From assembly GCA_022712835.1 (NCBI GenBank), contig JAFLJU010000379.1, forward strand, positions 1 through 33,308: 33,308 bases of DNA. Reading direction: 5' to 3'. This DNA comes from Desulfobacteraceae bacterium. GTDB taxonomy: Bacteria > Desulfobacterota > Desulfobacteria > Desulfobacterales > Desulfobacteraceae. A model generated the notes under the pieces. It was not told the origin of the DNA and did not search any database. It saw only the letters and a list, made by a program, of their open reading frames with translations. The stretch's first letter is position 1. Each line of letters opens with the position of its first letter. Positions 7,651 to 15,732 of this stretch are shown here, piece after piece. Made by a program: the position numbers and the translations under genes.

Positions 7651-8733
7651 TCATCTGCTTTTTATTGAGGATGAAATAGCCGGGTTCATCGAATAATTCA
7701 TCACATGGAAAGAGATATTTGAACCTGTAACCGAACTTTTTCCGGTATACAGAAAGGCGGTTATCCATATGGCCTGCCCCCCAAGGATCATCCAGGGATT
7801 CCAGAGATTGGAAAACCCCAGGCCCAGTTGGGTAAGTGTTTGGGTGGCCGGAAACAAAATAACGATACCCATAGAATAGAGGATTCCCCCTGCTGCCATG
7901 AGTTGATAGGGGGTAATTGTGAAATCGCCCCGGAAATCCGCCCGAAAGAATTCAGAAAAAATCCGCCAGACCTGAGTTACCAGCAAGGTTTCTATGAATG
8001 CCAGAGCAAAATAACCGTTCAGAAACAGCCAGGTTCCCAGAAGGGCTGCGACGGAATAGAGAGAGGCTGTTATAATCTGAATAGGAATCACTTTTTCTCC
8101 TTCCAGACCAGAGGCATAGGAGATTTTTTTGGTTTTCCCGGAAAAGATGAAATAAAAACGGGCAAAGAATTTTTGAACCCAGGGGCTGCATTGATGTAAG
8201 GGTTTGCCATAGCAACACCCAAAACTGATACATGCCAGTCGCCCCAACCCCTCTCCAAAAGCATAGGCGATGCAGATGGCTGACAAAACAACAATGACAT
8301 TCATCTGGAACCCCATGAATTTCCCCAGAGTTTCATTGATCAGCCAAATCAGAAAGGGGGCCGTCAGGGTGCCGACGAAAAACGCCCCTCCCACTGTTTG
8401 GGTACCTTGTTTTTTTTCCACGATTCTGGCAACAATCTTGGCTGCGGGCATGCACACCATAAGCAGGGTGGTGATAAGCACACAAAGAGCCAAGGGGGGG
8501 ATGTTGACAGATGCGCCCAAGATAAAAAATATTCCCACGGCAAAGGTATAGGCGTTAGCGCTGAGCACCCCGTAGTAGGTAAGGTTCAACCCGTTCCAGT
8601 GTCCATTGCCCTGATTTCCCCTGGGCATGGTGGCAAGGATCTGCCATTTTTCCCCAGGAAGATGTTTGAATCCAAGAAAAAGGGCGATAACAATTAATAC
8701 TGCAATGCTTGCGATAAATAGCATTTGTTCCAT
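7651..8733 (-). CDS. Lgt-like (prolipoprotein diacylglyceryl transferase family) membrane protein
   Basis: A 360-residue multi-span membrane protein. The signature GRLACISFGCCYGKP (about 171-185) matches the CCYG variant of the Lgt motif, where the Arg aligns with the essential Arg of the GRxGNF motif. The late motif RIFSEFFRADFRG matches the conserved R...EFFR segment of Lgt. The usual HGG motif is replaced by a GG-F segment (TVGGAFF), so this is a divergent paralogue, not the housekeeping enzyme. Lgt moves diacylglycerol from phosphatidylglycerol to a lipoprotein cysteine; here the acceptor is unknown. It lies 19 bases after the phosphatidylserine decarboxylase gene, suggesting linked lipid chemistry. 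Confidence 0.8.
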   Translation of the reverse strand: MEQMLFIASIAVLIVIALFLGFKHLPGEKWQILATMPRGNQGNGHWNGLNLTYYGVLSANAYTFAVGIFFILGASVNIPPLALCVLITTLLMVCMPAAKIVARIVEKKQGTQTVGGAFFVGTLTAPFLIWLINETLGKFMGFQMNVIVVLSAICIAYAFGEGLGRLACISFGCCYGKPLHQCSPWVQKFFARFYFIFSGKTKKISYASGLEGEKVIPIQIITASLYSVAALLGTWLFLNGYFALAFIETLLVTQVWRIFSEFFRADFRGDFTITPYQLMAAGGILYSMGIVILFPATQTLTQLGLGFSNLWNPWMILGGQAIWITAFLYTGKSSVTGSNISFHVMNYSMNPAISSSIKSR

Positions 8734-8752
8734 TAACTAGCCTCTCCAATTG

Positions 8753-9799
8753 TTAATTAGATTTTGCAATTGTCTCCCCAACATTGAGATCTGTTTCAAC
8801 CAAAGGGGTTTTAAATCCCAGGGTAAACCGGCTTTCAACATCCGATCTGTTCTGGTTTTTCACTAAATCACTGGAAAACTGTATTTTGTTTTTTTGAAAA
8901 ATAAGGACAGTGGTGGAACTGCCTGGGGAAAATAGGCTTTTGGGCTGTCCTTTTTGAATAAAATTTCCTTTTTCCAGTGGATATGGGTTGTCGTATCGCT
9001 CACGGCTGTAACATTGGGTGATTCTGCCGATCATCAATGCCACGATTTCCACCATGGCCACAAGCCCCACCTGGCTCCCGTTCGCAACATCCGTGTCAAT
9101 GATGGTTAGGACCCGTCGGTTTTTGGAGTAGGGGGTGACCGATTTAACCACCGCTCCCGGGTTGCAGGAATGATAGTTCCCGTTAATTTCGTAGGTATCC
9201 AGGATATGACCCGCAACAGGAGTATGGTTGTAATGGTATTTATCCGGGGTCAGCCGGAAAATAGCATAATCGCCTTGGGCAAATGCTGACAACCACTGCG
9301 CCTTGTCTGGCCCGATCAATTCGGAATAAGAAAAAAATTTATCCTTGATGTGCAGATTGCTTTGAACGGGAAAAGAGCCAATGAGCATGCGGGAATCAGC
9401 GGGAGCCACCACTGAGTTGGGAGCTGCTTCCATGGGTCTGCATTCCCAATACCGGATTTGACGTTCAAAGAGTTTTCTATAGGTGTTTATCCCTGCAATT
9501 CCCCCTGGATCCTCTGGGTTTCCCCATATTTCGTCGGTGTTGATTGCAAGCTCTTGGAAAATTTTGTGGTTTATGCGTTTTCCCGAACCTGGCAGCGGCC
9601 AATTGAGAAGATCATAGTTGAGAAATCCCAACAGGGCGGATGCCTGTTTTGAGATCACCCGATTGAACAAAAAAGGCGAAACTTCCCGGATGCGGGAATA
9701 GAGCAGGTTAATCACCCTGTCGCTCAAAAGGCGTTCTGTTTTAATCGTGGCCGTTTTTCTTTCAATATACTGGTGGATGGGAAGTTGCATTGCTGGCAC
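8753..9799 (-). CDS. psd: Phosphatidylserine decarboxylase, pyruvoyl type
   Basis: A 348-residue proenzyme that forms phosphatidylethanolamine from phosphatidylserine at the inner membrane. Family landmarks are VAPADSRM (D135), the YHYNHTPVAGH segment (H189, H192) and the C-terminal self-cleavage site PGSST, where breakage between G293 and S294 would create the pyruvoyl group. The start is GTG at 9799, chosen because AAAGGAG lies seven bases ahead; the ATG nine bases further in is too distant. It is the middle gene of the three-gene set, 16 bases after the 802-residue protein gene. The N-terminus is longer than in E. coli Psd. It may be a second, specialised copy; that needs the genome. Confidence 0.9.
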   Translation of the reverse strand: MPAMQLPIHQYIERKTATIKTERLLSDRVINLLYSRIREVSPFLFNRVISKQASALLGFLNYDLLNWPLPGSGKRINHKIFQELAINTDEIWGNPEDPGGIAGINTYRKLFERQIRYWECRPMEAAPNSVVAPADSRMLIGSFPVQSNLHIKDKFFSYSELIGPDKAQWLSAFAQGDYAIFRLTPDKYHYNHTPVAGHILDTYEINGNYHSCNPGAVVKSVTPYSKNRRVLTIIDTDVANGSQVGLVAMVEIVALMIGRITQCYSRERYDNPYPLEKGNFIQKGQPKSLFSPGSSTTVLIFQKNKIQFSSDLVKNQNRSDVESRFTLGFKTPLVETDLNVGETIAKSN

Positions 9800-9815
9800 T
9801 GTTAATCTCCTTTGT

Positions 9816-12224
9816 TTACGCGGTTTTGCTCTCCATATTGATATAGAGAATGATCAGATAAATGAGTTTTTTCAGGTTTTCCTGACCCAGCTTATTGTCA
9901 AGAACGCCTGCTTCCACCTCGGCCAAAAACGTGTGTAAATCCTTTTCTCCAAGAATGGTTTTGATTGCCTCTCTATGGGGGGATTGATCGTAGCTTACCC
10001 AAACATCCATTTGATAGAACTCTTTTTTGAGAGCTGCAAAGGCTTCTTCCATTTGTTGTTCTCTCAGGTTATTGATATAAAAATTTTCTGCTTTTTTATT
10101 AAAGAGCTCCCCTCTAAAACGCATGGGGTCTCGTTTCTTTTCCTTTTTAAGTATCCCCCGGGTCAGTTTTCCGGCGGCGGAAAATGTTTCGGGATACTGG
10201 ATCCTTGCCTTCAGGTCCAAAAGAGTGCCTTCCATGGAAAAGGATTTAACCAGGTCCTTTCCGTCGGTGTTTAAAAGTGTAATCAACGCTTTTTTATAAT
10301 CTTGCAGCAGGATCCTCGTATATCCTGGATATCTTCGGCTCACACGGGTTTTTGGAATTTTTGAGACAATCTGCTGTAAAAACAGATTTTGGCTATCGAT
10401 TTTTACATAACAGGTGGGAATATCGATGGCGCTGCAAAAGAAAATCTGCCTACGTTCACTTTCGACGTCCGGGGTGTCCGGAATCATTTCATGGGTGATT
10501 TTTCCGGTCAGAATATAATGGTAGGCCTGCGCCGTTATCAGCTGCTGCAGGTCTGCGGCATCGCCCATATCCGACCCCAGATTTTCAAAGATGGAAAAAT
10601 AGCGGTGCTCAAACCCGGTATAGCCCATTTCAGACTGTTTGCGGATTCTGACCAGCTGGTACAAGGGCATCCTTTCATCAAACACCCCCATTTGGGATAG
10701 ATCTTTTTTCAATTGTTCTTCATTTCCAGGGGCCCCGTTCAAGGCCGGGCTTTGATCGGTGCTCATGAGACTGACAAAGTAGTCCACCAGCCGGGCATCG
10801 GGAATAAAATCTCCTTTCAGGCCAAAGCTGCGGCTGAGAATCCGGTCTATCCATGCCGGACCAAAAGGGGTAAGGGCCTGGCCGCAAATATGGATCGCGG
10901 CCTTGCGTTTCCATCGTCTCCAGATCATTCGAAGATGGGTATAATCAATCTCATGGGGTAAAAAACCCAGTGCACGTTCCGGATGGAAATCTTCAAATCG
11001 CATGCGCAGCGGAGAGGCACTGTAGGTCCCGGGGAATAGGCACAAAAAATGTTCAGTAATTTTAATCACCAAGTCTCCCACATATTTTTCATGAAAGGGG
11101 GTATACCCTGAACCTGGATCTTTGAGTAGCCGACCGAGCTTTTGGCTCCCGATGCTGATATGGGTACCGTTGTTGGCCAGGCTAACATTGGAGGTGTTGG
11201 GCAGGGCCACCAGATTGGAATTGATGATCCCGGCTTCCCGGAGCTTTGAAATCCCGTTGAGCTGGCTTCTGGAAAGAACGGTATGGCACAGTTTCATGTA
11301 TTCATGCTTTTCCTGGCCCCGGGTCCAGCCAGATAGACAGGGGCTCATGAACAGCGAGCGGTAAAAGGAATCCGAAATGTTGTCATTGAGCTGTTTTTGC
11401 ATGGTGGGCGGGGAAGAGGAAAAATAAATTTTGACCTGTTGACCATGATCCTTAAGGCGAAATTTGGTTTGGGCATATTGCACCAGCAGCTGGGTAAACA
11501 GAAAACGGATCAGGGTTTCCTTGGCAAGTCTCTGGCCCATGGATTCTGCGACTTTTGCCTTCACCGGGTGAAAGGAAAAAATTTCAGGAGAGGTGTTGTC
11601 ATTTGAAAAATGGGCCATCATTTTTTCGCCGGTAATCCTCACCAGGGGGTGCCCCACCTCGACGGACCCCAGGGCATCTGCAAGTGCCAGCTTTAACAGA
11701 TAGGAGACAGGGAGGCGGACAAAGGTCTCCCCTTCTTTGGCAAAGGTAAAACTTGCTGAATCGGATCGCGGTTTAGAGGCTGGGTCTGTTTTGTCCGATT
11801 TAAGGTCGGCATTAAAGATATGATTGGCATAGGTATTGAGCTCTTTTTGTGGAAATCTGACCCAGCTGTTTTCCCAGACATCATCTGTTCGCTGATTCAG
11901 ATAGCGTTCAAGACCCAGCATTTTTTTTCGGGAAGTATCCCCCGAGGCTGCTCTGCGAACGATATTTTTATAGTAGTTGGAGTCTTCTATGGTGATGGCA
12001 AGGTCCAGGTCCTGTCTTTTTCCCAAAACCACTGCCTGAAATTCGTTTTCTGTGCCCGCGGTGGTGTCCCGGACATTAAAGGGTAAGGATGCCAAAAACC
12101 CTTGTGTTGAGCTGGTATCGATCTCCATGATCTCCAGAAGATATGGCAGATCTGTCCGGGGTGCAGCTGGTTTCCTCGATTCCATGGGTTTTAGTTGCGC
12201 CATGGTTTTTAATTGAGTTGTCAT
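9816..12224 (-). CDS. Uncharacterised 802-residue protein, first gene of the psd/Lgt-like set
   Basis: I do not recognise this protein. It has no signal peptide and no clear membrane span. Dense conserved-looking patches are GTENEFQA (near 57), a charged linker near 145-160, HISIGSQKLGR (near 350), FEDFHPERALGFLPHE (near 410) and RRWKRKAAIHICGQ (near 435). The C-terminal third is rich in Lys/Glu and probably helical. The acidic motif plus His/Arg patches could suit a metal-dependent transferase or ligase, but this is speculation. Start at 12224 is supported by AGGAGGGG upstream. The 16-base gap to psd implies co-transcription. Codon use resembles the neighbours, so the gene is real. Confidence 0.75.
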   Translation of the reverse strand: MTTQLKTMAQLKPMESRKPAAPRTDLPYLLEIMEIDTSSTQGFLASLPFNVRDTTAGTENEFQAVVLGKRQDLDLAITIEDSNYYKNIVRRAASGDTSRKKMLGLERYLNQRTDDVWENSWVRFPQKELNTYANHIFNADLKSDKTDPASKPRSDSASFTFAKEGETFVRLPVSYLLKLALADALGSVEVGHPLVRITGEKMMAHFSNDNTSPEIFSFHPVKAKVAESMGQRLAKETLIRFLFTQLLVQYAQTKFRLKDHGQQVKIYFSSSPPTMQKQLNDNISDSFYRSLFMSPCLSGWTRGQEKHEYMKLCHTVLSRSQLNGISKLREAGIINSNLVALPNTSNVSLANNGTHISIGSQKLGRLLKDPGSGYTPFHEKYVGDLVIKITEHFLCLFPGTYSASPLRMRFEDFHPERALGFLPHEIDYTHLRMIWRRWKRKAAIHICGQALTPFGPAWIDRILSRSFGLKGDFIPDARLVDYFVSLMSTDQSPALNGAPGNEEQLKKDLSQMGVFDERMPLYQLVRIRKQSEMGYTGFEHRYFSIFENLGSDMGDAADLQQLITAQAYHYILTGKITHEMIPDTPDVESERRQIFFCSAIDIPTCYVKIDSQNLFLQQIVSKIPKTRVSRRYPGYTRILLQDYKKALITLLNTDGKDLVKSFSMEGTLLDLKARIQYPETFSAAGKLTRGILKKEKKRDPMRFRGELFNKKAENFYINNLREQQMEEAFAALKKEFYQMDVWVSYDQSPHREAIKTILGEKDLHTFLAEVEAGVLDNKLGQENLKKLIYLIILYINMESKTA

Positions 12225-12266
12225 GGGGTGAATACCCCTCCTGTTTTATATATTTTATCAAACAGG
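12225..12266 (-). promoter_or_regulatory. Two adjacent hairpins over the leader of the 802-residue gene
   Basis: GGGGT-gaat-ACCCC (12225-12238) abuts the start codon, and CCTGTTT...AAACAGG (12240-12246/12260-12266) precedes it. Read on the minus strand, the second arm and the hairpin contain the AGGAGGGG ribosome-binding site, so folding would hide it. This could give translational control, but no ligand or partner is indicated. Confidence 0.4.
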
Positions 12267-12425
12267 AGAAATTATCCCATTAAATTATTTTGAAATTGTT
12301 ATCAATGCGCTAGGGTTTGTTTAAAGGTGACGGGGCGTATCATCAAATGCGTGGGTTGGATTATGGAATTGCCAAATCCTGGGGTGTGAAGCCTGATAAT
12401 CGGCATATTTTTTGAGGTTCACCAG

Positions 12426-13481
12426 TTAGGGAAAAGGCGAATCTGATTCTATATATTGCAGGTTTTCTGACCGGTAGCTGCCAGGTGTTGAACCTGTCCA
12501 GCGTTTGAAAGCCCGATAGAAGTTCGGCACCTCGCTAAAGCCAACTTCATAGGCAATCTGCTCAATGGTAAGTGAGGTAGTCCGGATAAGTTTGATGGCC
12601 TTGTTTTTTTGGATTTCAGATACCAGCTCTTTGTAGGATGTACCCTCATCTGTCAATCGGCGTCGTAGCGTTCTTGGTGACATATTCAGGTAGCTTGCAA
12701 GTTTATCAAAGTCAGGATATTCATTCCGGTGAAATTTAATTTCCTGGATGACTTTTTTTGAAACGGTTCCCTTCTTTTGGATTCGGCACACCAATTCCCT
12801 GCATTCTTTGACATATGTCTTCTTTGAAAGCGGGTTGGCCATGGGTAGTTGTCGGAAAAGGACATCTTTATCGAAAACGACCATGTGTTTTTCTGCGTTG
12901 AATACAAGGGGGCACTGGAAAAGGTCCTGATACATCAAAGCATATTCAGGCTCTGCATAGGCAAAGTGAATCTTTTTGAATGGAACGGGGTTTCCTAACA
13001 GGTCAGAGGTCACTCGGTGCATGGAAGCAAATTCTCTTTCAGAAACAAAAAGACGGGCTTCTTTTAGATCAATTTTTTCCCTTGCCAGAAAATAGACAAG
13101 ATCTTTTTTTATGCTAATATCAAAATGAAAATAGGTCAAAAGAAGTTCGTCAAATTGAAAAAAAATTTCTAGCGCTTCTCCAAAAGTACTGCTGTTAATC
13201 GCTGCTGCACCGATTTTCCCTAAAACTCCGTTATGATACTGCCCGCCAATGGATAATCCGAGACCCGGTTCCGGCATCAGCTTAATAATATTATTTATAA
13301 CAATGAGCTCTTGATCAGGTGTTACAAGAAAATCCGGATCGTCCAGATCACTGATCTTGATGCCGCCACCCTTAATTAACAATGAAAGATCAACCCCCTG
13401 AATCGCGGCATATCGTGTCAGGACAGCCAGTCCGTTAATCGAACGGAACAGCGGAAGCTTTTTTCTTGAGGATAGATGCAT
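12426..13481 (-). CDS. AraC-family regulator with Arabinose_bd-type N-terminal domain
   Basis: A 351-residue regulator. The N-terminal two thirds (about 20-230) resembles the Arabinose_bd (PF12625) sensing domain of OruR-like regulators (GLGLSIGGQYHNGVLGKIGAA). The C-terminus is an AraC double helix-turn-helix: FDKLASYLNMSPRTLRRRL and the second helix set ending in IAYEVGFSEVPNFYRAFKRW. Proteins of this class often sense amino or fatty acids. It sits between the psd set (downstream on the same strand, 201 bases away) and the divergent six-gene operon, whose promoter carries a good direct-repeat operator, so it probably controls that operon. The ligand is not predictable. Confidence 0.9.
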   Translation of the reverse strand: MHLSSRKKLPLFRSINGLAVLTRYAAIQGVDLSLLIKGGGIKISDLDDPDFLVTPDQELIVINNIIKLMPEPGLGLSIGGQYHNGVLGKIGAAAINSSTFGEALEIFFQFDELLLTYFHFDISIKKDLVYFLAREKIDLKEARLFVSEREFASMHRVTSDLLGNPVPFKKIHFAYAEPEYALMYQDLFQCPLVFNAEKHMVVFDKDVLFRQLPMANPLSKKTYVKECRELVCRIQKKGTVSKKVIQEIKFHRNEYPDFDKLASYLNMSPRTLRRRLTDEGTSYKELVSEIQKNKAIKLIRTTSLTIEQIAYEVGFSEVPNFYRAFKRWTGSTPGSYRSENLQYIESDSPFP

Positions 13482-13540
13482 TTTTTCTCCGTTTCAATAA
13501 AAATGGCCGTAAATGATATTATTATTGGCCTTTCATGCAA

Positions 13541-13569
13541 TTGTCAACCCTCTCTTAACAGACTACAAG
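13541..13569 (+). promoter_or_regulatory. Predicted sigma-70 promoter of the six-gene operon
   Basis: TTGTCA (13541-13546) and TACAAG (13564-13569) are separated by exactly 17 bases, 56 bases ahead of the first gene. The -10 is poor, as expected for a promoter that needs an activator, and it is overlapped by the first half of the AraC-type direct repeat. Confidence 0.45.
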
Positions 13570-13604
13570 TATATGTCAAAGCCGTACAGATAGGCTACAA
13601 ACAT
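13560..13604 (+). promoter_or_regulatory. Direct-repeat AraC operator candidate
   Basis: AGACTACAAGTAT (13560-13572) and AGGCTACAAACAT (13592-13604) match at 10 of 13 positions, with identical CTACAA cores exactly 32 bases apart, about three helical turns. AraC-family proteins bind direct repeats on one DNA face, and the divergent neighbour is an AraC gene. A weaker third element, AGCCGTACAGATA, lies between them (13580-13592). Confidence 0.55.
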
Positions 13605-13624
13605 TATCATTTAAGGAGATATCA

Positions 13625-13981
13625 ATGAAATTATCCCTGCTGCTTTTCGCCCTCGGGCAGGTCCTGAAAATTGCCTCCCTCACCCATCAGGGCTTCAAAA
13701 GGCATATCCGTAAGATGAAAGCAAGAATTGTGATTAAGACCAGAGACAAAAAGTGCGGCCGAATCTTTGTATTCAACAAGGGGAAGTTTTCTTCAACCAC
13801 CAAAGATTTGGATCAGTTCGATGCGGCCCTGGTTTTCAGGGATGCGGCCGCAGGCTTCAGGGTATTGACCGACAGAAAAAAGGATGCAGCCTTCAATGCC
13901 GCCGCCCAAGGGGATCTTGAAATCCAAGGGATGAGCTTTTACGCCCAGTGGTTTGAGGACGGTACCCGCCTGATCGGGTAA
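13625..13981 (+). CDS. SCP2-like lipid-binding protein (tentative)
   Basis: A 118-residue, mostly soluble protein with a hydrophobic first 20 residues that could be a helix, not a clear signal peptide. The pattern of paired strands (ARIVIKTRDKKCGRIFVFNKGKFSS), a helix-loop with acidic residues (DQFDAALVFRDAAAGFRVL) and the closing GDLEIQG-type strand resembles the SCP2 sterol-carrier fold, which binds lipids in a hydrophobic tunnel. It opens the operon, 53 bases ahead of the TPP enzyme gene, with AAGGAG before the ATG. A role as lipid or acyl carrier for the operon is inference. The remote match is not proven. Confidence 0.55.
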   Translation: MKLSLLLFALGQVLKIASLTHQGFKRHIRKMKARIVIKTRDKKCGRIFVFNKGKFSSTTKDLDQFDAALVFRDAAAGFRVLTDRKKDAAFNAAAQGDLEIQGMSFYAQWFEDGTRLIG

Positions 13982-14034
13982 AAACCATTCAACCAAAAGA
14001 GATGATAGACTTTTAACACTAGGAGAGAAAAATT

Positions 14035-15702
14035 ATGGGACAGATCTTCGGCGGGCATATTGCAGCCAAATACATGAAGGAAGTTGAAAATGTTGAGATG
14101 GTTTTTACCCTTTCCGGCGGCCATATTGAAAACATTCTGGACGGTTTAAACACCTATGGCATCAAAACCGTGGATGTCAGACATGAACAGGCCGCAGCCA
14201 TGATGGCACACGCCTGGTCCATTTATACCGATGGACCCGGTGTCTGTCTTGTTACGGCAGGGCCCGGGTTTACCAATGCGGTCACCGGTATTGCCAATGC
14301 CTTTCTGGACGCAGCTCCCCTGGTGGTACTCTGCGGCAGACACCCCTTAAGAGATGACAATACTGATGCCCTCCAGGAAATGAATCAGATCGATGTGGTT
14401 AAACCCATTACCAAATGGTGCGGCACATGTTATGACATCAAACGGATACCCGAATACATGGCCACGGCCTTTAGACAGGCTGTGACAGGGCGTCCCGGAC
14501 CTGTGTTCCTTGAGCTGCCTCCGGATATTCTTTTTGTTTCCATGGATGAACGGGATTTAAGCTTTCCTGTTAAAAAGCGGCATAACACCATCACCCGGCC
14601 CCATGAAACAGAACTCAAAGCCGCAGCTGAACTGATCAATGGGGCTGAGCAACCGTTGTTCATCGGCGGGAGCGGGGTGGGTTTCAGCAAAAACGATGGG
14701 GCGTTTAAAACCTTTATTGAAAAAACAGGGTTCCCCTTTGCCCTTTTAAACAACGGCAGGGGCACCCTTCCCGATACCCATCCCCAATCCCTGGCCGAAG
14801 GGGGATTTATTGGTGTGGCAGCAACAGCCCCCCAGGCTGATGTCATTATTGCAGCAGGGCTCAGGTTCAGCTGGGTCATGCAGGCCACCAAGCTTTTTCC
14901 CGATGCCAAGGTTATCCGCATCGATATTGATCCTGGTGAAATTGACAGAAACCGGACCTCACAGGTCGGCCTGGTGGGTGACTGCTCAGAAATTTTTGAA
15001 CTGCTGACCCCCCTGGTGGAACCCGGAAATCACTGCCCCTGGCTGGACACAGTGAAAAAAGCCACCAGTGCCATGATGGTAACCGAAACCCAGCATAAAA
15101 CCACCCCGTCCCATCCCATTTTGCCCCTGAGACTGGTATCGCGTATCATGGAAGTTTTTGGAGAGGATGCCTATTATGTATCTGACGGCGGTGACACCAG
15201 TTACTACGGCATGGCAGGATTCTCGTCCCAACACAGGGCCGGTGTGCTCTCTCCGGCAGGCTCTCTTCTGGGGTGTCTTGGTACGGGAATTCCCTTTGCC
15301 ATGGCCGCAAAGCTGGCAAATCCGGACAAACCCGTGATTTTGCTCCATGGGGACGGATCTTTCGGTATGAACGCCATGGAATTTGACACCATGGTCCGCC
15401 ACAATATTCCGGTGATCTGTGTGGTCAGCAATGACTGTGCCTGGGGAATGATCAAGCACTCCCAGGAGATAAGCCTGGGACCGGACCGGTGCACCTGTTC
15501 GGAATTGGGCCTGCGCCATTACGAAAAGGTGGTGGAAGGGTTGGGCGGATACGCAGAATTTGTGGAAAAAGATGAAGACATCATTCCGGCAATCAAACGA
15601 GCAGCAGCTTCAGGCAAACCTGCCTGCGTTAATGTTATGACAGATCCCACGGTTTTAAGCCCGGCCACAGCCATGTTCTACCAGAACCTGTCTGACTTCT
15701 GA
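14035..15702 (+). CDS. TPP-dependent acetolactate synthase-like / 2-hydroxyacyl lyase-like enzyme
   Basis: A 555-residue three-domain TPP enzyme. The Glu that activates the cofactor is E51 in HEQAAAMMAHA. The central domain contains PLFIGGSGVG. The C-terminal pyrophosphate-binding motif runs from GDGS (439-442) to ND (466-467) with about 25 residues between. Such enzymes make or break carbon-carbon bonds next to carbonyls, as in acetolactate, oxalyl-CoA or 2-hydroxyacyl-CoA lyase. It is not next to ilvN or amino-acid genes, so branched-chain synthesis is unlikely. Start is preceded by AGGAGAG. With an SCP2-like protein and SDR beside it, an acyloin or hydroxyketone-type substrate is possible. 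The subfamily is not resolvable here. Confidence 0.88.
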   Translation: MGQIFGGHIAAKYMKEVENVEMVFTLSGGHIENILDGLNTYGIKTVDVRHEQAAAMMAHAWSIYTDGPGVCLVTAGPGFTNAVTGIANAFLDAAPLVVLCGRHPLRDDNTDALQEMNQIDVVKPITKWCGTCYDIKRIPEYMATAFRQAVTGRPGPVFLELPPDILFVSMDERDLSFPVKKRHNTITRPHETELKAAAELINGAEQPLFIGGSGVGFSKNDGAFKTFIEKTGFPFALLNNGRGTLPDTHPQSLAEGGFIGVAATAPQADVIIAAGLRFSWVMQATKLFPDAKVIRIDIDPGEIDRNRTSQVGLVGDCSEIFELLTPLVEPGNHCPWLDTVKKATSAMMVTETQHKTTPSHPILPLRLVSRIMEVFGEDAYYVSDGGDTSYYGMAGFSSQHRAGVLSPAGSLLGCLGTGIPFAMAAKLANPDKPVILLHGDGSFGMNAMEFDTMVRHNIPVICVVSNDCAWGMIKHSQEISLGPDRCTCSELGLRHYEKVVEGLGGYAEFVEKDEDIIPAIKRAAASGKPACVNVMTDPTVLSPATAMFYQNLSDF

Positions 15703-15732
15703 CATAATGGAAAAGGCCTTAGAATATCACCA

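Noticed and set aside
7828..8697. Plus-strand frames of 93-123 residues opposite the Lgt-like gene
   Set aside because: Antisense to a gene with family motifs; low-complexity and unlike known proteins.
14430..15519. Antisense frames of 96-177 residues inside the TPP enzyme gene
   Set aside because: Long only because of GC-rich codon positions; sense gene has all cofactor motifs.
14035..15702. Branched-chain amino-acid acetolactate synthase (ilvB)
   Set aside because: No ilvN regulatory gene or other branched-chain genes nearby, and the operon partners are lipid or lactone-like enzymes.
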